Source: Methylocystis bryophila
GTDB lineage: Bacteria; Pseudomonadota; Alphaproteobacteria; Rhizobiales; Beijerinckiaceae
Assembly: GCF_027925445.1 (NCBI RefSeq)
Contig: NZ_AP027149.1
Location: 4,042,501-4,106,500, forward strand
Direction: 5' to 3'
Length of the DNA: 64,000 nucleotides
Both the position numbers and the translations under genes were made by a program. The notes beneath the pieces were generated by a model. That model was not told the DNA's origin and did not search any database. It saw only the letters and a list, made by a program, of their open reading frames with translations. This document shows positions 35,034 to 44,142 of this stretch, piece by piece (the stretch's first letter is position 1; every line of letters starts with the position of its first letter).

Positions 35034-37529
35034 ATGCGCCCGATGAGCCGTCTCGCCTCGATATCCCTGGCAACCTTGGCCGGCGCGCTAACCCAGGCGG
35101 CTCAGGCTCAGACCGCGCTGCCCGACATCAACGTCTCCTCGCCGCTGAGAGCGCACCCGAGGCCGGCGCCGGCGGCGCAGCCGGTCGTCTCCACGCCGCA
35201 TCCGGCGGCCGCCGCATCTCCGACAGCTCCCGTCACTCGGCGCGCCGTCGCGAGGGCGCCCGCGCCGACGCCGGCTCAGTCCCCCTCGGCGCAGCAGACC
35301 TCGGCCGCCTCCCCGGCTCCGTTCGTCGCGGCGACGACGCCTGCGGCCATCAACATCACCAGCGCGAAGGAAATCGAGCAGACGCACCAATTCGATGTGG
35401 CGAAGGCGTTGGAGCGCGCCGCGACAAACGTGATTATCGAGGACGTGCAAGGCAATCCCTTCTCGCCTCAGGTCGATTTCCGCGGCTTCGCCGCTTCGCC
35501 GGTCAGCGGCACGCCCCAAGGCCTCGCCGTCTATATGAACGGCATCCGCATCAACGAGGCCTGGGGCGACACGGTCAATTGGGATCTGATTCCGACCGTC
35601 GCGATCGATCGCACCGCCATCGTCACCGGCAATCCGCTCTTCGGCCTCAATGCGATCGGCGGCGCCGTCGTGATGGATATGAAGAACGGCTTCACCTATC
35701 ACGGCTTCGAGCTCGACGGCCGCGGCGGCAGCTTCGGCCGGCGCCAGGGCGCGATGCAAGCCGGCGTCGAGCAGGACGGCGTCGCCGCCTATGTCGCGAT
35801 CGAGGCCGCTGGCGACAAAGGCTATCGCAAATTCTCAGGCTCCCAGATCCACCGGCTCTATGGCGATCTCGGCTGGCGCGGCGATCAAGCCGAAATCCAC
35901 CTATCGACGAATATCGCCGCCAACAAGTTCGGCGTCTCAGCCTCGGCGCCCAATGATCTCGTAAATAACGCCACGGATGCAGTCTATACGACTCCGCAGA
36001 CGACGAAGAACACGCTCTCGCAGTTCGACCTGAACGGCGTCTTCACGCCGCAGCAGAACTGGAAGATCCTCGCCGACGCGCATTATCGCGCCTTCGACCA
36101 GGCGCATGTCGACGGCAACACGACCGACTTCGCATCTTGCGGCGGCCCGACGCTCTGCGACAACAACGGCAATTCGACCTACATGCCCGACTTCTTCGGG
36201 CCGAACGCGGCGCTCGCCGCCATCGACCGCACCTGGACGACCTCGCGCACGGTGGGCGGGACCGTGCAGATCGAGAACACGGACAAGCTCGGCTTCAGCG
36301 AGTTGCCCAACAAGATCGTCTTCGGCGTCAACCTCGAGCACGGCTGGACCCATTTCGCCGCCAGCGAGGAGTTGGGCCTGCTGAATCCTTATGATTTGAG
36401 CGTGCCGGGGCTGGGGGTCATCAATTTAGATCCGGCAGGCGACGTGAGCCCCGTAAAGCTCAACGCCGCCAACACCTATCTCGGCGTCTATGCGCTCGAC
36501 ACATTCGAGGCGACCGACAAGCTCACCTTCACGGCCGGCGCGCGCTACAATCTGGCGACGATCTCGCTTTACGACCTTTACAGCACGCAGCTCAACGGCT
36601 CGTCGAGCTACGACCATCTCAATCCGGTCGTCGGCGCGACCTACAAAATCACGCAGGAAGTCGCGGCCTACGCCAGCTATTCAGAGTCGAACCGCGCGCC
36701 GACGCCGCTCGAGCTCGGCTGCGCCGATCCGAACCACCCCTGCCTCATCGACAATTTCCTCGTCTCCGATCCGCATCTCTCCCAAGTCGTCGCCCATTCG
36801 ATCGAAACCGGTCTGCGCGGAGGGTTTCACCCGGCCTCTTACCTCCCGGCCGAAGCCGGCGCGCTTCTCCCCGGACGCGTCGACTGGTCGGCAGGCGTCT
36901 ACCGCACGACGAGCTTCAACGACATATTGAGCGTGCCGAGCCAGGTTACGGGTCAGGGCTATTTCACCAATGCCGGCGTCACGCAACGTCAGGGCATAGA
37001 GACACAAGTCCGCTACACGGACGAAAAGCTCTCGGCCTATGTGAATTACGCGCTGACGGACGCGACCTTCCGCTCGATGCTCGAGCTTGGCTCGCCGAAC
37101 AATCCCTTGGTCGTGGCCTATAATACGGCCACGGGCCTCTCCGCCTCGTCGATCCTGGTCATGCCCGGCTCGCATATGACATCGATCCCGAAGCACCGGC
37201 TGAAGGGCGGTTTCGACTATGCGCTCACCAAGGAATGGAAGGTCGGCATGGACGTCGTCTATACGGCCGGCAATTGGGTGCGCGGCGACGAGATCAACGC
37301 CTTCGGCACGCTGCCTTCCTACGCGACCGTCAATCTACGCAGTTCCTATCAGCTGACGAAGAACTTTCAGGTCTATGGCCTGATCGACAATGTCGGCGGC
37401 GCGCGCGGGCGAAGCTTTGGAACCTTCTTCAACACGACGCAGATCCCCTTTCTCTCCTTCTCCGATCCGCGCCAGGTCTCGATCACAGCGCCGACCGGTT
37501 TTTACGCCGGCGCAAAGATGACGTTCTGA
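35034..37529 (+). CDS. TonB-dependent receptor beside lanmodulin and mxa genes (possible lanthanophore or metal receptor)
   Basis: The ATG at 35034 follows GGAG at good spacing; a TTG at 34974 is the alternative. The 831-residue product has a signal peptide ending AQAQ and a TonB-box-like LPDINVSS. An Ala/Pro linker leads to about residue 110. The plug contains FDVAKALERAATNVIIEDVQGNPFSPQVDFRGF, GLAVYMNGIRINEAWGDTVNWDLIP and NPLFGLNAIGGAVVMDM. The barrel ends GAKMTF. Plug and barrel look like metal-chelate receptors of methylotroph lanthanide loci (LutH/LanA type), but I cannot align them here. Synteny with the lanmodulin-like gene, not sequence, drives the lanthanide proposal; copper or iron chelates remain possible. 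Confidence 0.85.
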   Translation: MRPMSRLASISLATLAGALTQAAQAQTALPDINVSSPLRAHPRPAPAAQPVVSTPHPAAAASPTAPVTRRAVARAPAPTPAQSPSAQQTSAASPAPFVAATTPAAINITSAKEIEQTHQFDVAKALERAATNVIIEDVQGNPFSPQVDFRGFAASPVSGTPQGLAVYMNGIRINEAWGDTVNWDLIPTVAIDRTAIVTGNPLFGLNAIGGAVVMDMKNGFTYHGFELDGRGGSFGRRQGAMQAGVEQDGVAAYVAIEAAGDKGYRKFSGSQIHRLYGDLGWRGDQAEIHLSTNIAANKFGVSASAPNDLVNNATDAVYTTPQTTKNTLSQFDLNGVFTPQQNWKILADAHYRAFDQAHVDGNTTDFASCGGPTLCDNNGNSTYMPDFFGPNAALAAIDRTWTTSRTVGGTVQIENTDKLGFSELPNKIVFGVNLEHGWTHFAASEELGLLNPYDLSVPGLGVINLDPAGDVSPVKLNAANTYLGVYALDTFEATDKLTFTAGARYNLATISLYDLYSTQLNGSSSYDHLNPVVGATYKITQEVAAYASYSESNRAPTPLELGCADPNHPCLIDNFLVSDPHLSQVVAHSIETGLRGGFHPASYLPAEAGALLPGRVDWSAGVYRTTSFNDILSVPSQVTGQGYFTNAGVTQRQGIETQVRYTDEKLSAYVNYALTDATFRSMLELGSPNNPLVVAYNTATGLSASSILVMPGSHMTSIPKHRLKGGFDYALTKEWKVGMDVVYTAGNWVRGDEINAFGTLPSYATVNLRSSYQLTKNFQVYGLIDNVGGARGRSFGTFFNTTQIPFLSFSDPRQVSITAPTGFYAGAKMTF

Positions 37530-37552
37530 AACGGTTTGAGGAGGGAGGCGGT

Positions 37553-37668
37553 CTAGATCACGCTGAGTTCAGGCGGAATCGCCTGAACTCAGAAAAGGTG
37601 ATCGATTCTAAGAGTTTTGAGCGCGATTCGCGCGAAAGACCGGTTCCAGTGTTTCGCATCGCGCTCTA
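37553..37668 (+). repeat. Coding-compatible palindromic repeat, full copy
   Basis: The copy runs from CTAGATCACGCTGAG to TCGCATCGCGCTCTA. It has both modules: the GTTCAGGCGGAATCGCCTGAAC palindrome class and the GAGCGCGATTCGCGC module. Its frame is open (DHAEFRRNRLNSEK and onward). It sits between the receptor and the small secreted protein gene. Confidence 0.85.
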
Positions 37669-37703
37669 AGGCTGGGAGCGCGGCGCGCCGCGCTTTCGCC
37701 GGT

Positions 37704-38045
37704 TCATGGGCTGCAGGAAACGAGATCCTTCTCCTCGATCGAGAAGACGGACGCCGCCTCGATCTTCAGTCCCATCACATTGCAGGCGCGACCGCCCTTG
37801 AAGCCGATCGAGGCGTCATAAGTTCCTGGCGCGAGACTCTTGATCGCCAGGCGCTCGTCGTGATCGACCGCGCCATCGGAATCGCCCTTGGTCAAATCCG
37901 CCCCGAAGTCCTTCGTTCCAGTCGGCGCCAGTCGCAAGGAGGTCACGGTCTCGCTCGTCAAATTCCAGAAGCGTGCGGGCTTTTCGGCTGCAGCAGCGAC
38001 GCTCGTTGCGAGCAAGAACGCCAGTCCGCCAATGCGCGCCCTCAT
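37704..38045 (-). CDS. Small secreted protein with an acidic DxDGxxDxDE loop
   Basis: A 113-residue protein behind GGAG, with a signal peptide of about 20 residues. The mature part is beta-rich (RFWNLTSETVTSLRLAPTG; YDASIGFKGGRACNVMGLKIEAASVFSIEEKDL). It carries one loop, GDSDGAVDHDERL (residues 54-66), that resembles a calcium-binding loop. Two cysteines (88, 111) could form a disulfide. It lies between the TonB receptor and the lanmodulin-like gene, on the same strand as the latter with a 146-base gap. I do not know the family's function; periplasmic metal handling is a guess. Confidence 0.65.
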   Translation of the reverse strand: MRARIGGLAFLLATSVAAAAEKPARFWNLTSETVTSLRLAPTGTKDFGADLTKGDSDGAVDHDERLAIKSLAPGTYDASIGFKGGRACNVMGLKIEAASVFSIEEKDLVSCSP

Positions 38046-38191
38046 TTGCTAACTCCGCATCCCAATTGCTTCGAGAGCGCTCCGCTTCGGCCAAGCGCTC
38101 TGCCGCAGGCGCCTTCGAAGACTCCGACTCGTCTTAGCTCTGCTGCCGACGGACGTCAGCAGAGCCTGGTCACAAAAGATTATCGCGCCGC

Positions 38192-38605
38192 TTAGTGGAT
38201 CAAACGCAGAAGCTCGCGCCCGGCCTTCGAATTCAGCTCCTTGGCGTCAAGCGTGCCGTCGTTCTCCGTATCCGCTTCCTTGAAGAGCTTCATTGCAACC
38301 GCGACATACTCTTCTTTCGAGAGAGTTTTGTCATTGTCAGGATCGGCGGCGGCGAACTCCTTGGTGCTAAGACGCGAGCCGATTTCCTTTGGGTCGAGCG
38401 TGTCGTCCTGATCCTTCTGCAGGCGATCGAAGACGGTCTGCGCCGCCTTGGTCACCTCATCCAGGTCCAAGGTCCCATCATTATCCGTGTCGAGCGCTTT
38501 GACCGCCGACCGTTCGGCGCGCGCCGGGGCGGACGCGATAAACGCTCCGCCAATGAAGAACCCTGTGGCGACCAGACCGGTCGCAAACATTTTGCCGAGC
38601 GCCAT
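38192..38605 (-). CDS. Lanmodulin-like four-EF-hand periplasmic protein
   Basis: The ATG at 38605 lies behind AAGGAG. The 137-residue product has a signal peptide of 30 residues (ending APARA). Four EF loops start at residues 39, 63, 88 and 112, spaced 24, 25 and 24 residues, the same compact register as lanmodulin. The ending KAGRELLRLIH aligns with lanmodulin's last helix. Differences matter: only loop 3 (DPDNDKTLSKEE) keeps the position-2 proline, loop 2 starts with Gln instead of Asp, and loop 3 has Ser at position 9. Lanmodulin binds lanthanides with picomolar affinity. This divergent form may bind lanthanides more weakly or prefer calcium. It is divergent from the cytochrome gene. Confidence 0.85.
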   Translation of the reverse strand: MALGKMFATGLVATGFFIGGAFIASAPARAERSAVKALDTDNDGTLDLDEVTKAAQTVFDRLQKDQDDTLDPKEIGSRLSTKEFAAADPDNDKTLSKEEYVAVAMKLFKEADTENDGTLDAKELNSKAGRELLRLIH

Positions 38606-38716
38606 CTCTCTTCTCCTTCTTACGCCAGGGACGTGCTCGGCTCGAATTAAAACGCCGTGAATTCGCTCGAGCAGACTGGGCATTCCACAGCCATTGAGCA
38701 GCTCTCTCTAAATAGC

Positions 38717-38742
38717 GGAAAATTTTCCCAACGCTAGCGGGA
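38717..38742. promoter_or_regulatory. GGAAAATTTTCC palindrome plus TTTCCCA-N7-CGGGA between lanmodulin-like and cytochrome genes
   Basis: A perfect 12-base palindrome (38717-38728) overlaps TTTCCCA-ACGCTAG-CGGGA (38724-38742), which is followed by GTATAT. The motif recurs before the TonB receptor, between the regulator and kinase genes, and before pqqA. It lies 119 bases from the lanmodulin-like start and 90 from the cytochrome start, so it could control either or both. Confidence 0.5.
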
Positions 38743-38831
38743 GTATATGGAGGCGACTCGGGCTGCGGCCTTTGCCATAAACGCATTCCCGCATCCGCCT
38801 TCACGCGAGCGGAAGTCCGGAGAGCAACAGC

Positions 38832-39737
38832 TTGACCGCCGACCAGCAACGCTTTGACAATCTCCCCCATCACGGAAGGAAACGCCCTCGACTGCGGCGC
38901 CTAAGCGCGCTCTACTGGTTGCTGCTTTGCGACGTCGCCCATTCGGCCTCCCTTCTCGATCGCGGGCAATACCTCGTCGAAGCGCTCATGGCGTGCGACA
39001 ATTGTCACACCCCGCGCTCGACCGAGGGATATGACTACTCCCGAAGGTTCTCCGGGGGATCCCAGGTCTTTACCGACAAAGACTACTCCGTGCGGGGATC
39101 GAATATCTCGCCCGATCTGGAGAGCGGAGTCGGGCCATGGTCCGACGCCGAGCTTAAAGCGGCGATCGTGAGCGGCGTCAGCCCAAAGGGTCGGCTGGCG
39201 CCCGTCATGCCCTCGGAGTCCTATCGGGCGCTAACCCCCAACGATCTCAACGCCGTCGTCGCCTTCCTACGCGCGAAGCGCCCTATTAAATCGGACGCGC
39301 CTCCACAGGAGCGACACGGAGCGCTTGAGCCGCGGCGAGCCATTCCCGGCGCGGAGACTCCCCTCTCCGACGCCGGACTTGCGGATCCGCTTCAACAGGG
39401 TCTTTACGTCGCTTCGCTCGCCCGATGCATGAGTTGTCACAGCGGAGAGACGGATGGCGCGCCGGACCCGGAAAGGCGCCTGGGACAGGGAGGGCGGATT
39501 TTCCGCACGCCTGCCGGCGCCACGGTGGCGTCGAACATCACCTCCCATCCGACGAAAGGGGTCGGCGCGTGGACGGACCAGGAGCTGAAGCGCGCGATAA
39601 TCGAGGGCACAGGTCGCGATGGCAAGCCGCTCGCGCCGACGATGGCCAATCTCTCCAAGGCGCATTTCTCCAAGATGGCGGAGAGGGATATCGAGGCGCT
39701 GATCGCCTGGCTGCGCACAACGCCGCCCAAAGAGTGA
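38832..39737 (+). CDS. Exported dihaem c-type cytochrome
   Basis: The start is TTG 38832 with GGAGAG upstream; no ATG lies before the first haem motif. The 301-residue product has a membrane signal segment (LSALYWLLLCDVAHSA). Two cytochrome c domains follow, with haem sites ACDNCH (Cys55, Cys58, His59) and RCMSCH (Cys199, Cys202, His203). Probable Met ligands lie in LAPVMPSESYRALT and LAPTMANLSKAHF. The pattern is that of cytochrome subunits of periplasmic dehydrogenases such as gluconate or alcohol dehydrogenase. No dehydrogenase flavoprotein is adjacent. It may take electrons from a quinoprotein of this locus, which is inference. Confidence 0.85.
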   Translation: MTADQQRFDNLPHHGRKRPRLRRLSALYWLLLCDVAHSASLLDRGQYLVEALMACDNCHTPRSTEGYDYSRRFSGGSQVFTDKDYSVRGSNISPDLESGVGPWSDAELKAAIVSGVSPKGRLAPVMPSESYRALTPNDLNAVVAFLRAKRPIKSDAPPQERHGALEPRRAIPGAETPLSDAGLADPLQQGLYVASLARCMSCHSGETDGAPDPERRLGQGGRIFRTPAGATVASNITSHPTKGVGAWTDQELKRAIIEGTGRDGKPLAPTMANLSKAHFSKMAERDIEALIAWLRTTPPKE

Positions 39738-39742
39738 AGCGG

Positions 39743-39866
39743 CTAGAGCATGACACGGAAAAGTGCGAAGCGGTTTGCTGGTCAAGACATGCTCCAACCT
39801 TTTGATTTAGCGCGATTCTTTATCGCTCGAACGATTCCGTTCGAGCGGGAAGCGCGCTAGAGCATG
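39743..39866. repeat. REP-like palindromic repeat (AGAGCATG class) with tail
   Basis: TAGAGCATGACACGGAAAAGTGCGAAGCGG pairs loosely with CATGCTCC. A second palindromic part (TCGCTCGAACGATTCCGTTCGAGCGGGA) follows and ends CTAGAGCATG. A shorter relative of the first part is at 45231, and of the second part at 18880. It fills the convergent gap between the cytochrome and protease genes. Confidence 0.7.
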
Positions 39867-39873
39867 ACGCGCT

Positions 39874-40752
39874 CTAATGCGAAGGGAAGGCGGCTTCTTG
39901 CTTTATCGCCTCAACGAGCGCGCCTTCGAAGAGCAAGGCCGAGCCATAATGCGTCTCGATGTCGAACGGCCGTTTGGCGTTCATCTCGAGCGAGGCGCTG
40001 TGCATCGCGATCAGCCGGCCATCCTCGGTGAAGAGACCAGAACCTGATCCGCCATAGCCGTCGTTGCAATCGTGACGCACGCGTCTAATGCGCGCTTCAC
40101 TCGGCGCGTCGACAGTTTGGATTGAGCACTCTTCCAACGACGCCTCCAAACGCGAGTTCGAATGGCCCGCTGGAGACACCATGACGACCTTCATATTCGT
40201 TCCCGTCGCGATGAAGGATGCGTCCGGCGTCGGTTGCGGCTCGATATCGTCCGGAACAGGCTCAGTGAGGCGCAGCAGCGCCCAATCGTCCGTAATGTGC
40301 AACGACTTTGAATTCCCGTCCACGCCGAGCTTGAGGCTGCCCGGATCGAAATAGCGATCCACACCCCTAATCCGAAAGAAACAGTTCTCGACGGGATGAC
40401 TGGGCAGCAAGGAGCGATCCACGAAATTATGTGCGTTCAGCACCACAAGCTGGCGAGCGCCAATCAACCAAGCCGCCGCCGCACGCTCCAAAGTCCCCAT
40501 GTCCGTGAAGCACATGAGCACACCGGCGCCGCGATATCTCTCCTCGTCGGTTTTCTGCATCGGCTTTCGCCCATCGCGCGGATAAAGAGCGGCTTTCACC
40601 ACGGCGGAGAATGGGGCGCAAAATGCGCCAATAGTCGCGGCGACACCAATTGCCGCAAAAAGCGCAAGGGCAATTCCCAAGCCGGCGCGAGGTAGCCGAT
40701 GACCGTCATTCTGGCTTTCAAAGGCGAAGCTGCGAGGATCTAGCTTGAGCAT
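39874..40752 (-). CDS. Membrane-anchored trypsin-like serine protease
   Basis: A 292-residue protein with one N-terminal helix (LGIALALFAAIGVAATIGAFCAPF). The S1-type fold carries His108 in VVLNAHNFVD, Asp155/156 in ITDDWALLRL and the nucleophile in GYGGSGSGLF (Ser236 or Ser238). Four or more cysteines may form disulfides. It is divergent from mxaF across a 418-base regulatory gap. A role in processing periplasmic methanol-oxidation proteins is conceivable from position only. Confidence 0.78.
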   Translation of the reverse strand: MLKLDPRSFAFESQNDGHRLPRAGLGIALALFAAIGVAATIGAFCAPFSAVVKAALYPRDGRKPMQKTDEERYRGAGVLMCFTDMGTLERAAAAWLIGARQLVVLNAHNFVDRSLLPSHPVENCFFRIRGVDRYFDPGSLKLGVDGNSKSLHITDDWALLRLTEPVPDDIEPQPTPDASFIATGTNMKVVMVSPAGHSNSRLEASLEECSIQTVDAPSEARIRRVRHDCNDGYGGSGSGLFTEDGRLIAMHSASLEMNAKRPFDIETHYGSALLFEGALVEAIKQEAAFPSH

Positions 40753-40907
40753 TCTTCCAATCTTGTACTCCCTTCCCGGATTTTGCCAGAGGCTCGCCGA
40801 CCTCCATCAACGCGGATGCTCCATGCGTCGCCTCGGCGATTCTTGCGAGCAGACCGACGTGCAAGCGCAATCGGAAGCTTCCGTTTGTCTTCCCGCATTC
40901 ATCGTTT

Positions 40908-40930
40908 CCGGGAATGCTTTTCCCGGAATT
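40908..40930. promoter_or_regulatory. Perfect inverted repeat TTCCGGGAA-TGCTT-TTCCCGGAA upstream of mxaF
   Basis: Nine-base perfect arms with a five-base spacer lie 240 bases before the mxaF ATG. More TTTCCCGG half-sites follow at 40940 and precede at 40773. The TTCCCG half-site is shared with the motif at 34886, 38724, 53069 and 54867. This is the most likely control site in the divergent mxaF/protease gap. No other gene is seen in 40753-41170. Confidence 0.5.
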
Positions 40931-41170
40931 GCCTGAGTTTCCCGGCGCAACTTACCGATAAATCATGAAGACACCGATTGATCGACCAACATATATGAAC
41001 TCGGATCGCTTTTCTCCTGAAGAGCCGCACAAGTGCTGCGCTGGAGAGCCGACCATCAAAAACAAGGTGGCTTGCCGCTCGACGGCACAATGCCATCGCT
41101 TTCAGGGGCGACGGGGCGTTCGCAACAACTGCCGCAAAGGCGCGCGCGCTCGTCGCAGGAGGACTCGTCC

Positions 41171-43042
41171 ATGAGAAAGCTGGTGAATTCCGTTTCGTTG
41201 TTGTGTCTCTGCCTAGCCGCGCCACTCGCGATATCCCCGGCCCGGGCTGAAGATAAGCTCGAGGCCCTGGCCAAAAGCGAAGACAACTGGGCGATGCAAG
41301 GCAAGAACTACAGCGCAAATCATTATAGCACGCTGACGCAGATCAATGCCGGCAATGTCAAGAATCTGAAGGTCAGCTGGTCCTTCTCCACCGGCCTGCT
41401 CAGCGGTCATGAAGGCGCTCCGCTCGTCGTCGACGGCAAAATGTTTATTCATACATCATTCCCCAACAACACCTTTGCGCTGAGCCTCGACGATCCGACT
41501 CGCATTCTCTGGCAGGACAAGCCGAAGCAGAACGCCGCCGCGCGCGCTGTCGCCTGTTGCGATATCGTGAACCGAGGCTTGGCCTATTGGGCCGGAGACG
41601 ACAAGACGCCGTCGCTCATCATCAAGACTCTGCTCGACGGAAACGTCGTCGCGCTGAACGCCGAAACCGGCAAGCTTTACTGGAAGGTCGAAAACTCCGA
41701 CTACAAGGTCGGCTCGACGCTGACCGTCGCCCCGCATGTGTTCAAGGATGTCGTCCTGGTCGGCAGCTCGGGCGCCGAGCTTGGCGTTCGTGGCTATATG
41801 ACAGCCTATGACGTCCGCACCGGCGAGCAGAAGTGGCGCGCTTACGCGACGGGACCGGACTCCGACGTTCTCATCGGCGACGACTTTAACAAGGCCAATC
41901 CGCACTACGGACAGAGAGGCCTGGGAACCTCCACCTGGGAAGGCGACGCCTGGAAGATCGGCGGCGGCACCAACTGGGGCTGGTTCGCCTATGACCCGGA
42001 CACGAATCTCGTCTACTACGGCAGCGGCAATCCAGCGCCGTGGAACGAGACGATGCGTCCCGGCGACAATAAATGGACCATGACCATCTGGGGTCGCGAC
42101 CTCGAGACCGGCGCGGCAAAGTTCGGCTACCAAAAGACTCCGCACGACGAGTGGGACTTCGCCGGCATCAATTTCATGATGCTTTCCGAGCAGAAGGACA
42201 AGGACGGCAAGCTGCGCAAGCTGCTGACGCATCCTGATCGCAACGGCATTATTTATACCCTCGACCGCACCGATGGAACGCTGGTCTCCGCGGACAAGAT
42301 CGACGACACGGTCAATGTGTTCAAGAAGGTCGACATCAAGTCCGGCCTGCCGGTGCGCGATCCCGAATATGGCACTCGAATGGACCATCTGGGCAAGGAC
42401 ATCTGCCCGTCGGCGATGGGCTATCACAATCAAGGGCTCGACTCATACGATCCCACGAAGGAGCTGTTCTTCCTCGGCGCGAACCACATCTGCATGGATT
42501 GGGAGCCCTTCATGCTGCCCTATCGCGCGGGTCAGTTCTTCGTCGGCGCGACGCTGAACATGTATCCGGGTCCAAAGGGCGATCGTCAGAAGGGTGAAGG
42601 TCTCGGCCAGATCAAGGCCTACAACGCCATCACCGGCCAGTTCAAATGGGAGAAGATGGAGCGCTTCGCCGTTTGGGGCGGCACCGCCGCCACCGCCGGC
42701 AATGTGGTGTTCTACGGAACGCTCGACGGCTTCATCAAGGCCCGCAACAGCGACAGCGGCGAGCTCTTGTGGAAATTCAAGCTGCCGTCCGGCGTGATCG
42801 GCCATCCGATCGTCTTTCAGCACAAGGGCGTCGAATATGTGGCGATCCTGTATGGCGTCGGCGGATGGCCGGGAGTGGGTCTCGTGTTTGACCTCCAGGA
42901 TCCGACCGCCGGACTCGGAGCCGTCGGCGCCTTCAAGCAGCTCGCCAATTACACGCAAATGGGCGGCGGCGTGATGGTGTTCTCTCTCAACGGTCAGGGT
43001 CCCTACGACGATCTGAACCTGGGCGAGTACAAGCCAAACTGA
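41171..43042 (+). CDS. mxaF: Methanol dehydrogenase large subunit, PQQ- and calcium-dependent
   Basis: A 623-residue quinoprotein. The signal peptide is 26 residues (ending SPARA). With that offset the key residues fall where expected: vicinal cysteines 129-130 (mature 103-104), Glu203 (177), Asn287 (261) and catalytic Asp329 (303). Residue 331 is Ala (DEWDFAG), whereas lanthanide-type XoxF has Asp there. Tryptophan docking motifs of an eight-bladed propeller are present. It oxidises methanol to formaldehyde in the periplasm, reducing cytochrome cL. It is the first gene of mxaFJGIRSACKLD. GGAGG lies nine bases before the chosen ATG, which is preferred over the frame start at 41033. Confidence 0.97.
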   Translation: MRKLVNSVSLLCLCLAAPLAISPARAEDKLEALAKSEDNWAMQGKNYSANHYSTLTQINAGNVKNLKVSWSFSTGLLSGHEGAPLVVDGKMFIHTSFPNNTFALSLDDPTRILWQDKPKQNAAARAVACCDIVNRGLAYWAGDDKTPSLIIKTLLDGNVVALNAETGKLYWKVENSDYKVGSTLTVAPHVFKDVVLVGSSGAELGVRGYMTAYDVRTGEQKWRAYATGPDSDVLIGDDFNKANPHYGQRGLGTSTWEGDAWKIGGGTNWGWFAYDPDTNLVYYGSGNPAPWNETMRPGDNKWTMTIWGRDLETGAAKFGYQKTPHDEWDFAGINFMMLSEQKDKDGKLRKLLTHPDRNGIIYTLDRTDGTLVSADKIDDTVNVFKKVDIKSGLPVRDPEYGTRMDHLGKDICPSAMGYHNQGLDSYDPTKELFFLGANHICMDWEPFMLPYRAGQFFVGATLNMYPGPKGDRQKGEGLGQIKAYNAITGQFKWEKMERFAVWGGTAATAGNVVFYGTLDGFIKARNSDSGELLWKFKLPSGVIGHPIVFQHKGVEYVAILYGVGGWPGVGLVFDLQDPTAGLGAVGAFKQLANYTQMGGGVMVFSLNGQGPYDDLNLGEYKPN

Positions 43043-43192
43043 CGCGCTCGGCTGGCTCGATACAGTCGCCGCCTCACAAGACCCCTCCCCGACGCGGCGA
43101 CTCCTTCGCCGGCCCAGATAGGCGACATGCCTGTCCGGGCCGGCAAGCCCCTCGCGTCAGCGCTCGCCGAACAGAACTTCAGAAGGTCATCC

Positions 43193-44104
43193 ATGCTGCG
43201 TAGCCTCAAAATCCCGGCTGGGATCACCATCGCCGCGATCGCCGCTTCTTGGAGCGCCGTTGCTTTCACCGCCTCCCTCGGTCTTCCTTCGGAGCCTCAG
43301 GGCGCTGAGTCCGAAGCGCCGGCCAATGCTCGACAAGCGAGCGACTCGAAGTCATTGCGAATTTGCGCGGCAAGGAAGCAGCCGCCGCTGTCTCTGGAGG
43401 ACGGCTCCGGCCTCGAGAACAAGATCGGCGCAGCGCTCGCCGAGGCCATGGCGCTCAAGCCGCAATTCGTTTGGAGCGATCGTCCGGCGATCTACATCGT
43501 TCGGGATTACCTCGACAAAAAGCTCTGCGACGTCGTCATCGGCTTGGACACGGGCGACCCGCGCGTTGCGACCTCAATGCCCTATTATCGATCTGGCTAC
43601 GTCTTCATCACGCGCGCCGACAGCGATCTCGACATGAAGTCCTGGTCCGATCCGCGCATCGCGCATCTTGGACACGTCGTTGTTCCCTTCGGATCGCCCG
43701 CCGAGGTCTTGTTGAAGGACAAGGGCCTCTATGAAGAGGACATGGCCTATCTCTATTCGCTGGTGAATTTCCGCTCTGCACGGAACGAATACACGCAGAT
43801 TGAGCCCTCGCGCCTGGTCTCCGAGGTGGCCTCTGGCTCGGCTGGAGCGGCCGTGGGTTTCGCGCCCGATGTCGCCCGCTATGTGAAGTCGTCGCCGACC
43901 CCGCTGCGAATGACTCTCATCGAGGATGACGCCGTCAAGTCGAGCGGCGAGAAAGTTGCGCAACGCTTCGATCAATCGGTCGGCGTGAGGCGGGAGGACG
44001 CCTCCTTGCTGCAGCAGGTCAACACGGCGCTGACCAGAGCCAAGCCGAAAATCGACGCGATTCTGCAAGCAGACGGCGTGCCGCTCTTGCCGGTCGCCAA
44101 CTGA
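43193..44104 (+). CDS. mxaJ: MxaJ, periplasmic solute-binding-like methanol oxidation protein
   Basis: The start at 43193 is preferred over 43127 because it sits behind AGAAGG and begins the signal peptide (LRSLKIPAGITIAAIAASWSAVAF). The 303-residue product has the bacterial solute-binding fold (SLRICAARKQPPLS, LCDVVIGLDTGDPRVATSMPYYRSGYVFITR). MxaJ homologues associate with methanol dehydrogenase and are thought to help its maturation or haem-protein interaction. It lies 150 bases after mxaF and 38 before mxaG. Confidence 0.93.
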   Translation: MLRSLKIPAGITIAAIAASWSAVAFTASLGLPSEPQGAESEAPANARQASDSKSLRICAARKQPPLSLEDGSGLENKIGAALAEAMALKPQFVWSDRPAIYIVRDYLDKKLCDVVIGLDTGDPRVATSMPYYRSGYVFITRADSDLDMKSWSDPRIAHLGHVVVPFGSPAEVLLKDKGLYEEDMAYLYSLVNFRSARNEYTQIEPSRLVSEVASGSAGAAVGFAPDVARYVKSSPTPLRMTLIEDDAVKSSGEKVAQRFDQSVGVRREDASLLQQVNTALTRAKPKIDAILQADGVPLLPVAN

Positions 44105-44142
44105 CGCAATCGACGAACCGCTTTAAGCAGAAAGAAACTGTC

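Noticed and set aside
41171..43042. XoxF (lanthanide-dependent) assignment for the methanol dehydrogenase
   Set aside because: The position two after catalytic Asp329 is Ala rather than the Asp of XoxF, and mxaG, mxaI and the full maturation set follow.
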